Of a DNA stretch of 37,320 nucleotides, positions 35,901-37,320 are shown one piece after another (the first letter of the stretch is position 1; each line of letters begins with the position of its first letter). A program made the position numbers and the translations under genes. Origin of the DNA: Acidimicrobiales bacterium (GTDB taxonomy: Bacteria > Actinomycetota > Acidimicrobiia > Acidimicrobiales > JAMCQF01); NCBI GenBank assembly GCA_027366675.1, contig DAHXND010000025.1, forward strand, positions 1 through 37,320, given 5' to 3'. The notes under the pieces were generated by a model. That model was not told the DNA's origin. It made no database searches and saw nothing but the letters and a program-made list of their open reading frames with translations.

Positions 35901-36870
35901 CCAGCAGCTCGGCTATCCTGTCCACGCCAGCACGAGCCTGCTGGGAGACGGCAAGCACGCCCGCTGACATCCGGGCGGGGCCGGCCAGCTGGGTCACATA
36001 GGAGGCGAATGCCACGAAAGTACCCAGGCTCACCTGGCCACGAATAGCCAACCAACCACCCAGCGCCAGGATGAGCACCTGCCCGACGGCGGGGATGGAC
36101 TGCAGGTGGGCAGTCAGCCACGAGCGCAGGCGCACGTTCCTCAGGCGGCTGCCGAACAGCCGGCGCAGGGAGCCCACGAACCGGTCGAGCTGCTCCTGCT
36201 CCCTGCCGAACGCCTTCACCACCCGGACGCCAGAGACGGATTCCTCTACGACAGTCGTGAGATCAGCCTCACAGCGCTGGGCATCCCAACTGGACGGGAA
36301 TACCCTCGAGCGCATCCGCCACGCCACGATGAACGTACCTATGGGGATGACGAGCGCCACGGCGAAGAGCGGTGGCGAGAGCACGGCCATGACGGCCAGC
36401 GAGATGAGCGCCTGGATCACGCTTCCTATGACCATGGGCGTCCAAGCGAGAAGCTGCTGGACGAGCGATAGGTCACTGTTGGCCCGCGAGACGAGCTGCC
36501 CCGTCTGGAGGCCGTCGTGCACCGCGAAATCCAGCTCGTGCAGGTGGTCGAATATATCGTTCCGCAGGTCGAGCTGGACGTCGAAGCTCACCCTGCCCCC
36601 TTGATAGCGACGCAGGAGTGTGGTGGCAAAGCGCAGCAGGGCAAGACCTGCCAGGATCACGAGGAAGATCTCTATAGGACCGTGATGAACCGACTCCACC
36701 GAATCGATCACGCCGCGCTGGACGAGCGGGACGAGAACGAGCACTCCCATCGAGACAACACTCCCTGCCAGGGAGACAGCCAGACGCACCCGGTACCGCC
36801 CCAGGTAGGGCAGCAGCCGCCTCAGCCCGCCCTGCGTGGGAGGGTAAGCCCCCTCAGGCCTTCGAGACAC
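32905..36870 (-). CDS. Fused (TMD-NBD-TMD-NBD) heterodimer-type ABC exporter; start 36870 (GTG) or up to 37107
   Basis: Up to 1400 aa. NBD1: GPSGSGKST, LSGGQRQRIALARTLL, VLVLDDATSAVD. NBD2: GATGAGKST, LSAGERQLICLARALL, VLILDEATANLD. Gly/Ala-rich linker between halves. Confidence 0.92.
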   Translation of the reverse strand: MSRRPEGAYPPTQGGLRRLLPYLGRYRVRLAVSLAGSVVSMGVLVLVPLVQRGVIDSVESVHHGPIEIFLVILAGLALLRFATTLLRRYQGGRVSFDVQLDLRNDIFDHLHELDFAVHDGLQTGQLVSRANSDLSLVQQLLAWTPMVIGSVIQALISLAVMAVLSPPLFAVALVIPIGTFIVAWRMRSRVFPSSWDAQRCEADLTTVVEESVSGVRVVKAFGREQEQLDRFVGSLRRLFGSRLRNVRLRSWLTAHLQSIPAVGQVLILALGGWLAIRGQVSLGTFVAFASYVTQLAGPARMSAGVLAVSQQARAGVDRIAELLDLSPTMTERPGARPLPPLEGRIVLENITFGYPMAGPDPGVADMDRASGGAGAKYQAHDTVRRGEPVLSALSLSVEPGEAIALMGPSGSGKSTLCMLLPRFYDVEAGSILMDGHDVRDVTLASLRRQVGIVLEESFLFAASVRDNIAFGRPDVSDEEIVRAARASEAHDFIAALPDGYDTVVGEGGVTLSGGQRQRIALARTLLVDPRVLVLDDATSAVDATTEATIYEHLRDLRAGRTMIVVAHRRSTLQLADKVVLLEHGSVADEGSFDELMVRSERFRSLLGEVEHLEEARRGAPPPLAAGGAAAGSSRAAAARGPAAPSVTAQGPPGPFGGRSWPGAGARGGWQRGSWPGGAGGWAAATGAGSGAGAGAGSGAGAGWLGQPPTEELATAIARLPAIKDEPKVDERSAARSSGPLVLRRFLRPWTLPLLVGLMLVGLDALCGLAGPYLIRYGLDLGVLRHAAAVLFVFSGAFALVTILDWWVMWAESVWTARVGERMLFALRVRVFAHLQRLGLDFYERELTGRIITRVTNDVETLSQLFQNGLVNALVAIGTFVGIAIVMLVMDVKLALVAMTAVPFLVVATIWFRHRSAVAYDRQRDRVSALNAHLQESISGIRVTQSFGREAGLYEVYQDLGIGYREASLTALRVQAIYVAFSDLLSILALGAVLGVGASLVESKVIPIGVLVAFLLYITQFFSPIQQLAQTFDSYQRARAGMRKLAALLDEQVTLLPPEHPVTPEAPAGSISFEHVSFSYPGTESRVLDVIDLSVPPGAHVALVGATGAGKSTIVKLLARFYDPTEGRLSLDGTDLRDLDLSWWRHHLGYVPQEPFLFAASIYENISFGKPDATMAEVEAVAREVGVHDAISLLPGGYDHVVSERGRSLSAGERQLICLARALLPDPLVLILDEATANLDMVAEHALERAMDRLSMGRTTFVIAHRLDTARRAGRIVVIAGGRMVESGTHEELMALQGRYSSMWQAAQGPEGSLGYPERAAG
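34770..34817 (-). repeat. 24-bp tandem repeat x2 in the ABC transporter linker
   Basis: cccctgccccactgccggccccag repeated; protein GAGSGAGAGAGSGAGAG. Confidence 0.8.
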
Positions 36871-36949
36871 CGACTGCCACCCTACCCAGCGCCCGGATGG
36901 ACGAGAGCATGACGAGTGCAGCGCGCGCGGCCGATCGGCTGCTCCCTGG

Positions 36950-37015
36950 ACCTGGGAGCATCTCGCCACCCACTGCCCGGGAGCATCGAGGCAGCCACTG
37001 CCCGGGAGCATCGAG
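36950..37015. repeat. Tandem repeats upstream of the ABC transporter start
   Basis: ccactgcccgggagcatcgag in two near-identical copies, with a further degraded copy. Confidence 0.75.
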
Positions 37016-37320
37016 CCGGGGGTCCCATAGCCCGGCGAGCCGGGATGGCGGCAGATCCCGCGCCCGAGGGCTGGCGCCGGGACGCCTGGACCTGGCGCGC
37101 CTAGCATGAGAATCTCGATGGAAATCCTCTCACCACGAACCCGCCTGCGTTCTCAAGCAGGTGTCCCAGGGTGCCGATAACTTAGGCGAGATGACCGAAC
37201 GCGAGTCCACCCAGCCGCCGGCTGGACTTCCCCGAGATCGGCGCCCATCGGGACGATCTGCACCGGGTGGTGGCGGCCGAGATCGAGCGGTACCGGGAGG
37301 CGATCGGGCGGGCACCACCC

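Overview
High-GC actinobacterial chromosome segment; gene content and order suggest an Acidimicrobiia-like lineage (inference only). The left part is a minus-strand housekeeping block: RNase E/G, TIGR03936, TIGR03960 radical SAM, PBP2, mreD, mreC, mreB, ndk, folC, clpX, clpP, tig. It is followed by two plus-strand operons that each encode a hydrogenase-4/complex-I-like membrane complex (order C-E-F-G-H-I-B), separated by a maleylpyruvate-isomerase-like gene. The window ends with a fused heterodimer-type ABC exporter on the minus strand. Both large (HyfG-like) subunits lack the [NiFe] cysteine motifs, so these look like energy-converting hydrogenase-related (Ehr) complexes rather than hydrogenases. 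The main finding is their contrast. Operon 2 keeps the NuoB/HyfI-type proximal [4Fe-4S] cysteines. Operon 1 has lost all four, has its HyfH and HyfI subunits fused, carries a minisatellite insertion in HyfG, and has substitutions at proton-path positions in HyfE and HyfB. Operon 2 also differs in codon style and lacks the short tandem duplications found throughout the flanking host DNA, which suggests it was acquired. Even so, both operons carry a near-identical 17-bp leader element at almost the same distance from the first start codon. All family assignments come from reading motifs; no database search was run.
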